Below are positions 18,417 through 26,776 of a stretch of 64,000 nucleotides of DNA, one piece after another (position 1 is the first letter of the stretch; every line of letters starts with the position of its first letter). Source of the stretch: Mesorhizobium escarrei. GTDB taxonomy: Bacteria > Pseudomonadota > Alphaproteobacteria > Rhizobiales > Rhizobiaceae. Location of the stretch: contig NZ_CAKXZT010000119.1 in the NCBI RefSeq assembly GCF_935825525.1, forward strand, positions 51,354-115,353, written 5' to 3'. The position numbers and the translations under genes were made by a program. A model generated the notes under the pieces. The model saw only the letters and a list, made by a program, of their open reading frames with translations, did no database searches and had not been told where the DNA came from.

Positions 18417-19426
18417 CGCATGACCAGCGTCGCGTCGAGTTTGACTTTGGCTGCAACTGTCGCGTCGTCCTCGTCCAGCAAGGCCAGCAGCGTCTCGACG
18501 CTGCGTCCCGCCATCGAAGCGAAGTCCTGCGCCATGGTGGTGAGGGCAGGGCAGGTGTAGCGGCTCAGGGGATGGTCGTCATGGGCTGCGACCCGCAGGT
18601 CGCAATCGCCCTTGCGGCCGACCTTGCGGCCTTGCGAGTAGGCGGCAGCCATCACGCCGAAGGCGAGACGGTCGTTGGCGCACAGAATGGTCTTGCCCGG
18701 CAGGCCGCCACGGGCGAGCATCGCTTCCATCTGCTGGTAGCCGATCTGTTCGAAGTCCCAGGTGTAGTCATAGGTGTTGCCGATGAGCACCGGCTCATGC
18801 CCAAGCCGCTGCATGGCGACGACATAGCTGTTCAGGCGCTCGCGCGAATTGTGGTTGACGTGCGGGATGTCGAAATAGACCGGGGCATCGCCGGAACGGC
18901 AGAGATAATCGACGATGGTCGAGACGCTCTGGCTGTTGTTGTTGCCGACGAATGGCGTGTCGCCCTCAAGATAAGTGTCGAAATAGACGATCGGTATGGT
19001 CTGTGTCAGCTTCTCCAGCGTGCGCTCGTCGGAGCGCAGCCCGAGCGGCGCGATCAGCGCGCCGGAAACTTTTAGCGAAAGAATGGTTCGCGTCGCTTGC
19101 ACTTCGAGCTCTCGCGAGCCGTGCGAGGAGATCACGATCGGCCAGTAGCCTTCGTCGCGCAGCCTGAGTTCGATTCGGCTGACCATTTCCGAATAGAACG
19201 GATCGGCGACCGTCGGCACGACAATGCCGATGCTGCGGGTCCGCTTCCGGTTGAGGTTTCGCGCAAAGAGGTTGGGCTGGTAGTCGGACGAGCGCAGCGC
19301 CACTTCGATCCGCTGACGTGTCGCCGGCTTGACGCTGGTCGGATCGTCGAAATACTTCGACAGTGTCGGCCTGGAGACGCCGCAAGAACGAGCAAAATCC
19401 TCCATCGTCTTGTGCGTCATCGACAT
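18404..19426 (-). CDS. LacI-family transcriptional regulator
   Basis: A 340-residue LacI/GalR-type repressor. The N-terminal helix-turn-helix is TMEDFARSCGVSRPTLSKYF, followed by the hinge region and the effector-binding domain beginning RTRSIGIVVPTVADPFYSEM (about residue 60). ATG at 19426 was chosen because GAGGG lies 5 bases upstream; reading further to 19450 requires a TTG start. It is transcribed away from the PfkB/GatZ-like genes that begin at 19572, across a 145-base AT-rich gap, and so is the likely local regulator of them. The effector should be a sugar or polyol of the tagatose/galactitol type. Confidence 0.9.
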   Translation of the reverse strand: MSMTHKTMEDFARSCGVSRPTLSKYFDDPTSVKPATRQRIEVALRSSDYQPNLFARNLNRKRTRSIGIVVPTVADPFYSEMVSRIELRLRDEGYWPIVISSHGSRELEVQATRTILSLKVSGALIAPLGLRSDERTLEKLTQTIPIVYFDTYLEGDTPFVGNNNSQSVSTIVDYLCRSGDAPVYFDIPHVNHNSRERLNSYVVAMQRLGHEPVLIGNTYDYTWDFEQIGYQQMEAMLARGGLPGKTILCANDRLAFGVMAAAYSQGRKVGRKGDCDLRVAAHDDHPLSRYTCPALTTMAQDFASMAGRSVETLLALLDEDDATVAAKVKLDATLVMRQSA

Positions 19427-19571
19427 CAAAACCCTCGAATGCAAGGCCAAACTTTACAGGCAAATTGCACAGTTTCCATGCGTAAATTTATTAATTGACG
19501 CGAAAAAGCACAAGCCGTATTCACTTGCAGTGGGCGAGGCCGGGACGAAACGCCGGGAGGGACTCTGCGAG

Positions 19572-20483
19572 ATGAAGAAGCTGGTCAGTGCCGGTGAGAT
19601 TCTGGTCGAGCCTGGTCCGCTGCTTGGACCCTACCCGTCCGGCGCGCCTGCGATCTTCATCGGCCAGGCGGCGGCGCTCGGCCAGCCGGCCGGCCTCATC
19701 GGCGCCGTCGGTGACGACGATTTCGGCCGGCTGAATATCGAGCGGCTGCGGACGCTTGGCGCCGACGTGTCGGCGATCGCGGTTCACAAGGGCCATGCGA
19801 CGGGCACGGCCTTCGTCACCTACCGTGCCGACGCCAGCCGGCATTTCGTCTTCAACATCCGCAACAGCGCCGCCGGCCTGATCGAGACAAACGCGGCGGC
19901 GACAAAGCTGCTCGCCGGTGCCGATCACGTCCATGTCATGGGCTCGTCGCTGTTTTCCGACCGCGCCATCGCGGTGGCGCTATCGGCGATCGAGACGGTC
20001 AAGGCCAAAGGTGGAACCGTGTCCTTCGATCCGAACATCCGCCGCGAGATCATGCAGGCATCCGGCATGCGCGAAGCACTCGACCAGGTGCTGGCGCAAG
20101 CTGAAATCTTCCTGCCGAGCGGCGAGGAGCTCTTCCTCTTTTCATCCGCCAGGGACGAGAAGGGCGCGGTCGAGGAACTGCTGGCCCGTGGCCTGTCCTG
20201 CATCGTCCTGAAGAAAGGCGCCGCCGGCGCCGTCTATCATGATCGCCACGGCGCGGTCGCCTCGTCAGGCTTTGCCGTCGACGAGGTCGATCCGACCGGT
20301 GCCGGCGACTGCTTCGGGGCTGCTTTCGTCTCGTTCTGGCTGGGCGGGGCGGCTCCTGCAGAGGCGCTGCTGATCGCCAATGCCTGCGGGGCGCTCGCCG
20401 TCACCCGCAAGGGGCCGATGGAAGGGATTTTCCCGCTTGAAGCGGTCGAGGCATTCATCGCCACAGGGAAGAACACGCCGTGA
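19572..20483 (+). CDS. PfkB-family sugar kinase (tagatose-kinase-like by context)
   Basis: A 303-residue PfkB kinase with SAGEILVEP at the N terminus, a substrate lid region around GPLLGPYPSGAP, and the ATP/anion-hole motif DPTGAGDCFGAAFVSFWL near residue 240, whose Asp is the catalytic base. ATG at 19572 was chosen because the fold starts there and GGGAGGG lies upstream. Its last codons overlap the start of the GatZ/KbaZ-like gene (GTG at 20480), so the two are translationally coupled. That pairing is known from the D-altritol/galactitol pathway of Agrobacterium, where a kinase makes D-tagatose 6-phosphate; the same role is inferred here. Confidence 0.87.
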   Translation: MKKLVSAGEILVEPGPLLGPYPSGAPAIFIGQAAALGQPAGLIGAVGDDDFGRLNIERLRTLGADVSAIAVHKGHATGTAFVTYRADASRHFVFNIRNSAAGLIETNAAATKLLAGADHVHVMGSSLFSDRAIAVALSAIETVKAKGGTVSFDPNIRREIMQASGMREALDQVLAQAEIFLPSGEELFLFSSARDEKGAVEELLARGLSCIVLKKGAAGAVYHDRHGAVASSGFAVDEVDPTGAGDCFGAAFVSFWLGGAAPAEALLIANACGALAVTRKGPMEGIFPLEAVEAFIATGKNTP

Positions 20484-21766
20484 GTGCTGCGACGCACAGG
20501 TTAGCAAACATTGCGGCCAGGCGCGCCGCAGGCGAGAAAAGCGGCATCGCCTCGGTCTGCTCGGCGCATCCTCTGGTCATCGAGGCCACCCTGCGCCATG
20601 GCGTCGCGCGGCACGCGGATGTGCTGATTGAGGCCACCTGCAACCAGGTCAATCACGAGGGCGGCTACACCGGCATGACGCCTGCCGGCTTCCGCAGCTT
20701 TGTCGAGGCGCATGCGCACAAAGCGGGCTTCCCAGTCGATCGCCTGATCCTTGGCGGCGATCATCTCGGGCCGAATCCGTGGAAGCACATGGCTGCCGCC
20801 GCCGCGATGAAGAACGCCGCGGCGATGATCGATGCCTATGCGAGCGCCGGCTTCACCAAGATGCATCTGGATACGAGCATGGCCTGCGCCGACGATCCAG
20901 CCGTGCTTGCCGACGAAACGATCGCCGCGCGCGCGGCCGATCTTGCGGCGACCGCTGAGGCGGCGGTCGAGCGGGCAGGCGGCGAAAAACCCGTCTACGT
21001 CATCGGCACCGAAGTGCCGGTGCCGGGCGGGGCGCTGGAGACGCTGGAGCACCTGCATGTGACGGCGCCCGGCGATGCCTCGCGCACCGTCGAGATCCAC
21101 GCGCGCGCGTTTTCCCGCGCCGGGCTCGAAGCCGCTTTTGGCCGTGCGATCGGCGTCGTCGTCCAGCCCGGCGTCGAATTCGGCAACACCGAGATCGTGC
21201 CCTATGCACCGGCCAAGGCAACTGAACTGGTAGCTGTGCTCGACCGTATGCCGCAATTCGTTTTTGAGGCGCATTCGACTGACTACCAGCCGGCCGGAGC
21301 GCTCAATGCTCTCGTTCGCGACGGTTTTGCCATCCTCAAGGTCGGCCCTTGGCTGACCTTCGCGCTTCGCGAAGCGCTGTATGGGCTCAGCCATATTGCC
21401 GATATCCTCGCGCCGGACCCTTCGCGCGAAAGCCTGCCTGCCGCGATGGAACGCATCATGCTGGCGTCGCCGCACAATTGGCAGCAATACTATCCGGGCA
21501 CCCCGGAAAAGCAGCGTGTGCAGCGGCATTTCTCGTTCAGCGACCGCATCCGCTATTACTGGCCGACGCCGGAGGCGCAGCGACCAATACGGACGCTGCT
21601 GGACGTGCTGAGCGACAAGGACATCCCCCGGCCGCTGATCAGCCAGTTTCTGGGGCAGCTCGACGCCGAGGTTGCCGCAGGCGGGGTCAAGCCTCTCGCG
21701 CACGAGCTTCTGATCGGCAGCATCAGCCGTGTCCTCGATATCTACGCGGACGCGACACGACAGTAG
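20480..21766 (+). CDS. GatZ/KbaZ-like protein, probable D-tagatose-6-phosphate 4-epimerase
   Basis: A 428-residue protein of the GatZ/KbaZ family: IASVCSAHPLVIEATLRHG, LIEATCNQVNHEGGYTGMTP, LILGGDHLGPNPWK, KMHLDTSMACADDP and GTEVPVPGG are diagnostic stretches. In enterobacteria this family is the non-catalytic subunit of tagatose-bisphosphate aldolase and needs GatY/KbaY. No GatY/KbaY gene is seen in this window. Stand-alone family members of Agrobacterium are D-tagatose-6-phosphate 4-epimerases (EC 5.1.3.40), which convert tagatose 6-phosphate directly to fructose 6-phosphate. Coupled to a PfkB kinase by a 4-base overlap, that second reading fits better. Start is GTG at 20480. Confidence 0.88.
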   Translation: MSAATHRLANIAARRAAGEKSGIASVCSAHPLVIEATLRHGVARHADVLIEATCNQVNHEGGYTGMTPAGFRSFVEAHAHKAGFPVDRLILGGDHLGPNPWKHMAAAAAMKNAAAMIDAYASAGFTKMHLDTSMACADDPAVLADETIAARAADLAATAEAAVERAGGEKPVYVIGTEVPVPGGALETLEHLHVTAPGDASRTVEIHARAFSRAGLEAAFGRAIGVVVQPGVEFGNTEIVPYAPAKATELVAVLDRMPQFVFEAHSTDYQPAGALNALVRDGFAILKVGPWLTFALREALYGLSHIADILAPDPSRESLPAAMERIMLASPHNWQQYYPGTPEKQRVQRHFSFSDRIRYYWPTPEAQRPIRTLLDVLSDKDIPRPLISQFLGQLDAEVAAGGVKPLAHELLIGSISRVLDIYADATRQ

Positions 21767-21863
21767 GGATCGCGCTGCCGGAAGTCGGCATCCGCGCCTA
21801 AATCCGCCTCATAATACGTCCGATGTCGCCGTTGTTTCGAAAAGGGCGTCGCCACAATTTACA

Positions 21864-21877
21864 ACTAACATGTTAGT
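21864..21877. promoter_or_regulatory. perfect 14-base palindrome, candidate GntR operator
   Basis: ACTAACATGTTAGT is a perfect palindrome 43 bases before the DapA-like gene, and a third half-site copy (GTTAGT) follows at once. Palindromes of TAAC-AT-GTTA type are usual for FadR/FCD-class GntR regulators, and the gene at 22828 encodes such a regulator. The site is well placed to repress the operon 21920-27835. Confidence 0.6.
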
Positions 21878-21919
21878 GTGTTAGTGCTGCGTTCACATTG
21901 ATCTCTGGAGAGAATAGCA

Positions 21920-22804
21920 GTGGCTTCGCGCTTTGGTCTTTCGGTTGCCCTCACCACGCCTTTCGAAGCTTCCGGGCAAATCGCCATCTCTCCCATGATC
22001 ACGCAGGCCCGGGCTTGCCTTGGCGCCGGCTGTAGCAGCGCAACGCTGTTCGGCACCACCGGGGAAGGAGCCTCGGTGGGCGCGGGAGAGCGGCGGATTG
22101 TTACGGAGGCCATGCTTGGCGCCGGCATTCCGGCACATCAGCTCATCGCCGGCGTGCTGGTCGATGCGGCCGAAGACGCCGCCGAGCAGGCGCGGCATGC
22201 CTTGCAGTGCGGCGTCCGCAACATCCTGCTGGCTCCGCCGAGCTACTTCAAGAATGTCGGCGAGGACGGGCTGTTCGGATGGTTTTCTGCCGTCTTCGCT
22301 GCGCTCGGCCCGCTGGCTCGCGGCATCCTCCTCTACAACATCCCCTCTGTCACCATGGTGCCGCTGCCGCTTGCCCTGATCGGCCGGCTGCGTGCGGCCT
22401 TCCCCGAGGTGATCGCCGGTGTCAAGGATTCGGGTGGCGACTGGAGTTACAGCGAGGCGCTGCTGAGAGCCCATGGCGACCTGGTGATCCTGATCGGCGA
22501 CGAGCGGCACCTGGCCAGAAGCGTGCGCCTGGGCGGCCAGGGCGCCATTTCCGGCATGGCCAATTTCGTCACCGGCGAAATCCGCGCCATGGCCGAGGAC
22601 GGCCGCGATGATGCCCGTGTCGAGAGCTTCGTGCTCGAATTGCTTAGATACCCGGTCATCCCGGCGGTGAAGGTCATGGTGGCGCGCAAAACCGGCGACG
22701 AGCGCTGGCTGGCGGTTCGTCCGCCGCTGGAGCCGATCGGTTCGCAGGGGCGGCAACAGCTTGCTGCCGCCTATGACAGGCTGTTTGCGACAGAGCCGGC
22801 CTGA
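21920..22804 (+). CDS. dihydrodipicolinate synthase family aldolase (DapA-like)
   Basis: A 294-residue DapA/NAL-family TIM barrel. The Schiff-base lysine is in VIAGVKDSGGDWS near residue 167, the supporting tyrosine in ILLYNIPSVT near residue 137, and the carboxylate-binding region is GTTGEGASVG near residue 48. Members cleave or form 2-keto acids such as 2-keto-3-deoxygluconate or N-acetylneuraminate, or dehydrate keto-sugar acids. Since it is followed by a GntR regulator and a complete sugar ABC importer rather than lysine genes, a catabolic 2-keto-3-deoxy-acid aldolase or dehydratase is likely. It could be the lyase step for the sugar acid imported by the proteins at 23551-27835. Confidence 0.87.
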   Translation: MASRFGLSVALTTPFEASGQIAISPMITQARACLGAGCSSATLFGTTGEGASVGAGERRIVTEAMLGAGIPAHQLIAGVLVDAAEDAAEQARHALQCGVRNILLAPPSYFKNVGEDGLFGWFSAVFAALGPLARGILLYNIPSVTMVPLPLALIGRLRAAFPEVIAGVKDSGGDWSYSEALLRAHGDLVILIGDERHLARSVRLGGQGAISGMANFVTGEIRAMAEDGRDDARVESFVLELLRYPVIPAVKVMVARKTGDERWLAVRPPLEPIGSQGRQQLAAAYDRLFATEPA

Positions 22805-22827
22805 CCGGCAAAAGGAAGCGCGCTGAA

Positions 22828-23487
22828 ATGGACGACAGCAGCGAACCGGCAACCCTCAGGGAAAAAGCTTATGCCAGCTTCACGCGGCATTTGCTGGCCC
22901 GCGATCTCAAGCCGGGACAGTTCGTTTCCCAGCGCGAACTGGTTGCCTTTACCGGGCTGCCGCTTGGCGCCATCCGCGAGATCGTGCCGCGTCTCGAGGC
23001 CGAGGGGCTTTTGACGACCATCCCGCAGCGCGGCATGCAGATCGCCCATATCGACATCAACCTGATCCGCGAGGCCTTCCAGTTTCGCCTGTTCATGGAG
23101 CGCGAGGCGGTGGCGCTGTTCACCGTCAACGCCTCCGACGCCGAGCTCGCCCGCCTGCGGCGCGAACATGAGGATATGCTGGCTCAAGCCTTGTCGCAGG
23201 CGCCGACGCCGGAAATGGAAGCCAAGGCCCAGAACATCGACTGGGCCATGCACGACACCTTCATCGATGCGCTGGGCAACGAGATCATCGCCAAGGCGTA
23301 TCTGGTCAATTCGGTAAAGATCAGGCTGATCCACCAGGAGCGTTTCCGCATCGACGGGCGCGTCGTGCCGGTGATGCAGGAGCACCTGACGGTGATCGAA
23401 GCGCTCGAGGGCCGCGACCCGCAAAAGGCGGTCGAGGCGATCAGCCGGCATATCGACAATGCGCGCCGGTTGGCGCTCCAGATCTGA
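22828..23487 (+). CDS. GntR-family regulator with FCD domain
   Basis: A 219-residue regulator of the FadR/FCD subclass. The winged helix covers about residues 10-70 (FVSQRELVAFTGLPLGAIREIVPRL is interrupted by no gap, and TTIPQRGMQI forms the wing). The C-terminal all-helical effector domain holds the metal-binding pattern with D and H residues (AMHDTFIDAL, VMQEHLTVIEAL, ISRHIDNARRL). It lies 23 bases after the DapA-like gene and 63 bases before the importer, so it is embedded in the operon it likely controls, probably through the palindrome at 21864. The effector is expected to be a carboxylated sugar intermediate. Confidence 0.88.
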   Translation: MDDSSEPATLREKAYASFTRHLLARDLKPGQFVSQRELVAFTGLPLGAIREIVPRLEAEGLLTTIPQRGMQIAHIDINLIREAFQFRLFMEREAVALFTVNASDAELARLRREHEDMLAQALSQAPTPEMEAKAQNIDWAMHDTFIDALGNEIIAKAYLVNSVKIRLIHQERFRIDGRVVPVMQEHLTVIEALEGRDPQKAVEAISRHIDNARRLALQI

Positions 23488-23550
23488 GGACGTATGGTTC
23501 GCGGCTGCCGCGACGCTATCGACAACGACAGCAACCCAAGGGAGGAAGAA

Positions 23551-24888
23551 ATGTCGTCCAATCCGTTCAAGCCAACGAGAAGGCAAGTCCTTGCAGGAAC
23601 CACGGCGCTCGCCGCCGCGGGCCTGGCCGGCCTTCGCCCGAGCTTTTCCGCCGGTGTCGACTGGAAGCGCTTTGCCGGCACCACGCTCGACGTCAATCTG
23701 GTGAAAAGCCCGCGCAGCGACACCATCCTGAAATACATCGCCGAATTCGAGGAACTGACCGGCATCAAGGTCAATGCCGAGGCGACGCCGGAACAGCAGC
23801 AGCGGCAGAAGACGGTGATCGAGCTCAGCTCCGGCAGGCCGAGCTTCGATGTCGTGCATCTGAGCTATCACGTGCAGAAGCGCCAGTTCGAGAAGGGTGG
23901 CTGGCTGGCCGACATCGCCGGCTATCTCGCCGATCCGACGCTGACCGATCCCGGCCTGGTCGAAAGCGATTTCGCCGAGGCCGGCATGCTTTTCGCCAAG
24001 GACAACCAGGGCGTGCTGCGTTCGCTGCCCTTCTCGGTGGACTACTGGATCGTCTACTGGAACAAGGAGCTGTTCGAGGCCAAGGGCGTAAAGTACCCTG
24101 AATCGTTCGACCAGCTGGTGGCCGCCGCCGAAGCGCTGACCGATCCATCGACCAACACTTTCGGTTTCGTCGCCCGCGGCCTGAAGAATGCCAACACGCC
24201 GGTGTGGACGTCGCTGATGCTCGGCTACGACATGACGCCGCTCGACGACAAGGGAAAGCTGCGCACCGAAACGCCCGAGGCGATCGAGGCCGCTGCCCTC
24301 TACCAGAGGCTGATGACCAAGTCCGCGCCTCCGGGCGTCACCGGCTTCAACTGGGCGGAAGCGCAGTCGGCCTTCCTGCAGGGCAAGATCGGCATGTGGT
24401 TCGATGGCGTCGGTTTTGCCCCGCCGATGGAGAATCCCGAAAAGTCGCGCGTGGTCGGCAAGGTCGGCTATGGCGTCATGCCCAAGGGGCCCAAGGCGCA
24501 TGCCTCCGGGACATTTGGCGACGGCCTCGGCGTGACCGCCTCCAGCGAAAAGAAGGAGGCCGCCTATCTGTTCTGTCAGTGGGCGGTGTCCCCGGCGATG
24601 GGCGCGCGCCTGCTCCAGGCCGGCGCCGGCGTGCCATTCCGCAAGTCGGTGCTGGAAGATCCCAAGGTGCGCGAAGGCGTCACCATGCCGGCAAGCTGGC
24701 TCGATGCAGTGGTTCAGTCCGGCAATATCAGCAGGCTGGCGCTGCCGGTGATCATCCCGGTTACCGAGTTCCGCGACATCTACGGCGTGGCGTTGACCAA
24801 CATGATTGCCGGCGCCGATCCTGCCGAAGAACTGAAGAAGGCCACCGCGCAGTTCCAGCCGGTTCTCGACAGGAGCGAGCAGGGCTGA
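23551..24888 (+). CDS. extracellular sugar-binding protein of an ABC transporter, Tat-exported
   Basis: A 445-residue family 1 solute-binding protein. The N terminus carries a twin-arginine signal, TRRQVLAGTTALAAAG (residues 9-24), so it is likely folded before export. The mature protein shows TLDVNLVKSPRSDTILKYI and YWNKELFEAKGVKYPESFD, typical of CUT1 binding proteins. ATG at 23551 follows GGAGGAAGAA; the frame is open to 23494 but without a start signal. Its stop overlaps the ATG of the MalF-type permease by one base. It serves the importer 24888-27835; the ligand may be an acidic sugar given the DapA-like and FCD-GntR neighbours. Confidence 0.9.
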   Translation: MSSNPFKPTRRQVLAGTTALAAAGLAGLRPSFSAGVDWKRFAGTTLDVNLVKSPRSDTILKYIAEFEELTGIKVNAEATPEQQQRQKTVIELSSGRPSFDVVHLSYHVQKRQFEKGGWLADIAGYLADPTLTDPGLVESDFAEAGMLFAKDNQGVLRSLPFSVDYWIVYWNKELFEAKGVKYPESFDQLVAAAEALTDPSTNTFGFVARGLKNANTPVWTSLMLGYDMTPLDDKGKLRTETPEAIEAAALYQRLMTKSAPPGVTGFNWAEAQSAFLQGKIGMWFDGVGFAPPMENPEKSRVVGKVGYGVMPKGPKAHASGTFGDGLGVTASSEKKEAAYLFCQWAVSPAMGARLLQAGAGVPFRKSVLEDPKVREGVTMPASWLDAVVQSGNISRLALPVIIPVTEFRDIYGVALTNMIAGADPAEELKKATAQFQPVLDRSEQG

Positions 24889-25910
24889 TGTCCGCCATTG
24901 CCCCAGAACGCACCGGGGTGACGGGTGACCGCACCGAGGTGACGACAGGTCGCACCGAGGTGACGACGGATCGCACCGGGGTGACGGCTGACCGCACCGA
25001 GGTAACGACGCAAGCCAGCGAGGAGAGCCAGTCGGTCCGACTGGCTCCCAACTACTGGCCCTTCGTCGTTCCGGCGCTCGTCGTCGTTAGCGCCGTGATC
25101 GTCTTTCCCTGGGCTTTCACGCTCTGGATGAGCGTCAACCGCTGGACGCTCGGCCAGTCGCGGAGCTTTGCCGGGATGGAAAATTATCTCCGTCTGGCCA
25201 GCGACCCGCGATTCTGGGAATCGCTTGTTCATACGTTGACCTACACCTCGCTGTCGGTGGCAGCGCCGATGTTCCTGGGCACTGTCGCCGCCCTGATCTT
25301 CGACGCCAGGTTTCCGCTGCGCGGCCTGCTGCGCGGCGTCTTTGTCATGCCGATGATGGCCACGCCCGTTGCGGTGGCGCTGGTCTGGACGATGATGTTC
25401 CATCCCCAGCTCGGCGTGCTCAACTACCTTCTGTCGCTGGTCGGCATCCCGGCGCAGGAATGGATATTCAACGCCAACACGGTCATCCCTTCGCTGGTCG
25501 CGGTCGAGACCTGGCAGTGGACGCCGCTGGTGATGCTGATCGTGCTGGGCGGGCTGGCCTCGGTGCCGCGCGAGCCGTTCGAGAGCGCCGAGATCGACGG
25601 CGCCAATGCCTGGCAGCAATTCCGCTACCTCACTTTGCCGATGATCGCGCCGTTCCTGATGATTGCGTTGATCATCCGCACCATCGATGCGCTGAAGAGT
25701 TTTGACATCATCTATGCGATGACCCAGGGCGGGCCGGGCACGGCGTCCGAAACCATCAACATCTATCTCTACAACACCGCCTTCTCCTACTACGACATCG
25801 GCTATGGCTCGGCCATGGCCGTGGTGTTCTTCATCGTCATCGTGGCGCTGTCCTTCATTCTCCTGATGCTGCGCCAGCGCTCGCAGTGGAACGACGCGGA
25901 GGGCAAATAG
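24888..25910 (+). CDS. carbohydrate ABC transporter permease (MalF type) with a tandem-repeat N-terminal extension
   Basis: A 340-residue permease. From about residue 55 it is a normal MalF-type protein with six helices and the EAA loop ESAEIDGANAWQQFRYLTL near residues 230-248. Before the first helix lies an unusual hydrophilic extension: residues 8-42 are five copies of a 7-residue unit (RTGVTGD, RTEVTTG, RTEVTTD, RTGVTAD, RTEVTTQ). Ordinary homologues start close to the first helix. ATG at 24888 overlaps the preceding stop, so the repeats are translated if this start is used; no better start exists downstream before the membrane domain. Co-transcribed with its MalG partner and ATPase. Confidence 0.9.
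   Translation: MSAIAPERTGVTGDRTEVTTGRTEVTTDRTGVTADRTEVTTQASEESQSVRLAPNYWPFVVPALVVVSAVIVFPWAFTLWMSVNRWTLGQSRSFAGMENYLRLASDPRFWESLVHTLTYTSLSVAAPMFLGTVAALIFDARFPLRGLLRGVFVMPMMATPVAVALVWTMMFHPQLGVLNYLLSLVGIPAQEWIFNANTVIPSLVAVETWQWTPLVMLIVLGGLASVPREPFESAEIDGANAWQQFRYLTLPMIAPFLMIALIIRTIDALKSFDIIYAMTQGGPGTASETINIYLYNTAFSYYDIGYGSAMAVVFFIVIVALSFILLMLRQRSQWNDAEGK
24909..25013 (+). repeat. five tandem 21-base repeats inside the permease gene
   Basis: Five consecutive 21-base units begin at 24909, 24930, 24951, 24972 and 24993. Each starts CGCACCG and continues with AGGTGACGAC or a one- to three-base variant. The unit length is a multiple of three, so copy-number change keeps the frame. They encode the heptad extension of the MalF-type permease. 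Confidence 0.92.
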
Positions 25911-26732
25911 ATGAGCTCACGATTGCTCAACCAGATCGGCCTGTTTTTCGCGGCTCTGGTCATCGTCTCGCCGGCGATTCTTTTCTTTCTCTGGATGATC
26001 TCGCTTTCGCTGAAATTCGAGATCGACAACGGCGCCTATCCGCCGATCCTGATCCCCGAACGTTTCGCCTGGTCGAATTATGTAAAAGTGTTCGAGGAGA
26101 ACAATTTCCTGCTCTATCTCTGGAATTCGGTTCTGGTGACCGGCACGGCGACAGTGCTTGCGCTGCTGATCGGCGTACCGGCCGGCTATGGCATAGCGCG
26201 GCTCAAGGCCGAAAAATCGGCGGTCGTCATCATGATCGCCCGCATGACGCCGGGGCTGTCCTATCTCATCCCGCTGTTTCTGCTGTTCCAATGGATCGGC
26301 ATCCTCGGCACGCTGTGGCCGCAGATCATCATCCACCTGGTGGTGACGGTGCCGATTGTGGTCTGGGTGATGATCGGCTATTTCGAGACCACGCCGATGG
26401 AACTGGAAGAGGCGGCCAACATCGACGGCGCCAGCTCCTGGCAGGTGTTTCGGCTGGTCGCCCTGCCGATCGCCAGGCCGGGCATCGTTGTCGCCTTCAT
26501 CCTGTCGGTCATCTTTTCGTGGAACAATTTCGTCTTCGGCGTGGTGCTCGCCAGCCGCGAGACGCGCACATTGCCGGTCGCCGTCTACAACATGCTTTCC
26601 TATGAGCAGGTGAGCTGGGGGCCGCTTGCCGCCGCGGCGCTGGTGGTGACGCTGCCGGTGCTGGTCCTGACCATGTTCGCGCAAAAGCAGATCGTCGCCG
26701 GACTGACCGCCGGCGCGGTCAAGGGCGGCTGA
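25911..26732 (+). CDS. carbohydrate ABC transporter permease (MalG type)
   Basis: A 273-residue inner-membrane permease with about six helices. The EAA loop is [20 protein letters not shown] near residues 165-184, and the C-terminal end [16 protein letters not shown] is the classical MalG-type tail. ATG at 25911 directly follows the TAG of the MalF-type gene. It forms the heterodimeric channel with the product of 24888-25910 and is energised by the ATPase encoded 44 bases downstream. Confidence 0.92.
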   Translation: MSSRLLNQIGLFFAALVIVSPAILFFLWMISLSLKFEIDNGAYPPILIPERFAWSNYVKVFEENNFLLYLWNSVLVTGTATVLALLIGVPAGYGIARLKAEKSAVVIMIARMTPGLSYLIPLFLLFQWIGILGTLWPQIIIHLVVTVPIVVWVMIGYFETTPMELEEAANIDGASSWQVFRLVALPIARPGIVVAFILSVIFSWNNFVFGVVLASRETRTLPVAVYNMLSYEQVSWGPLAAAALVVTLPVLVLTMFAQKQIVAGLTAGAVKGG

Positions 26733-26776
26733 CGCCGCATTCCAGCTCGACATCACTCTTCTCCCGGAGAAATCCA

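Noticed and set aside
22771..24501. A 576-codon minus-strand frame across the GntR and binding-protein genes
   Set aside because: It spans two real genes and their gap with no recognisable domain and no start signal.
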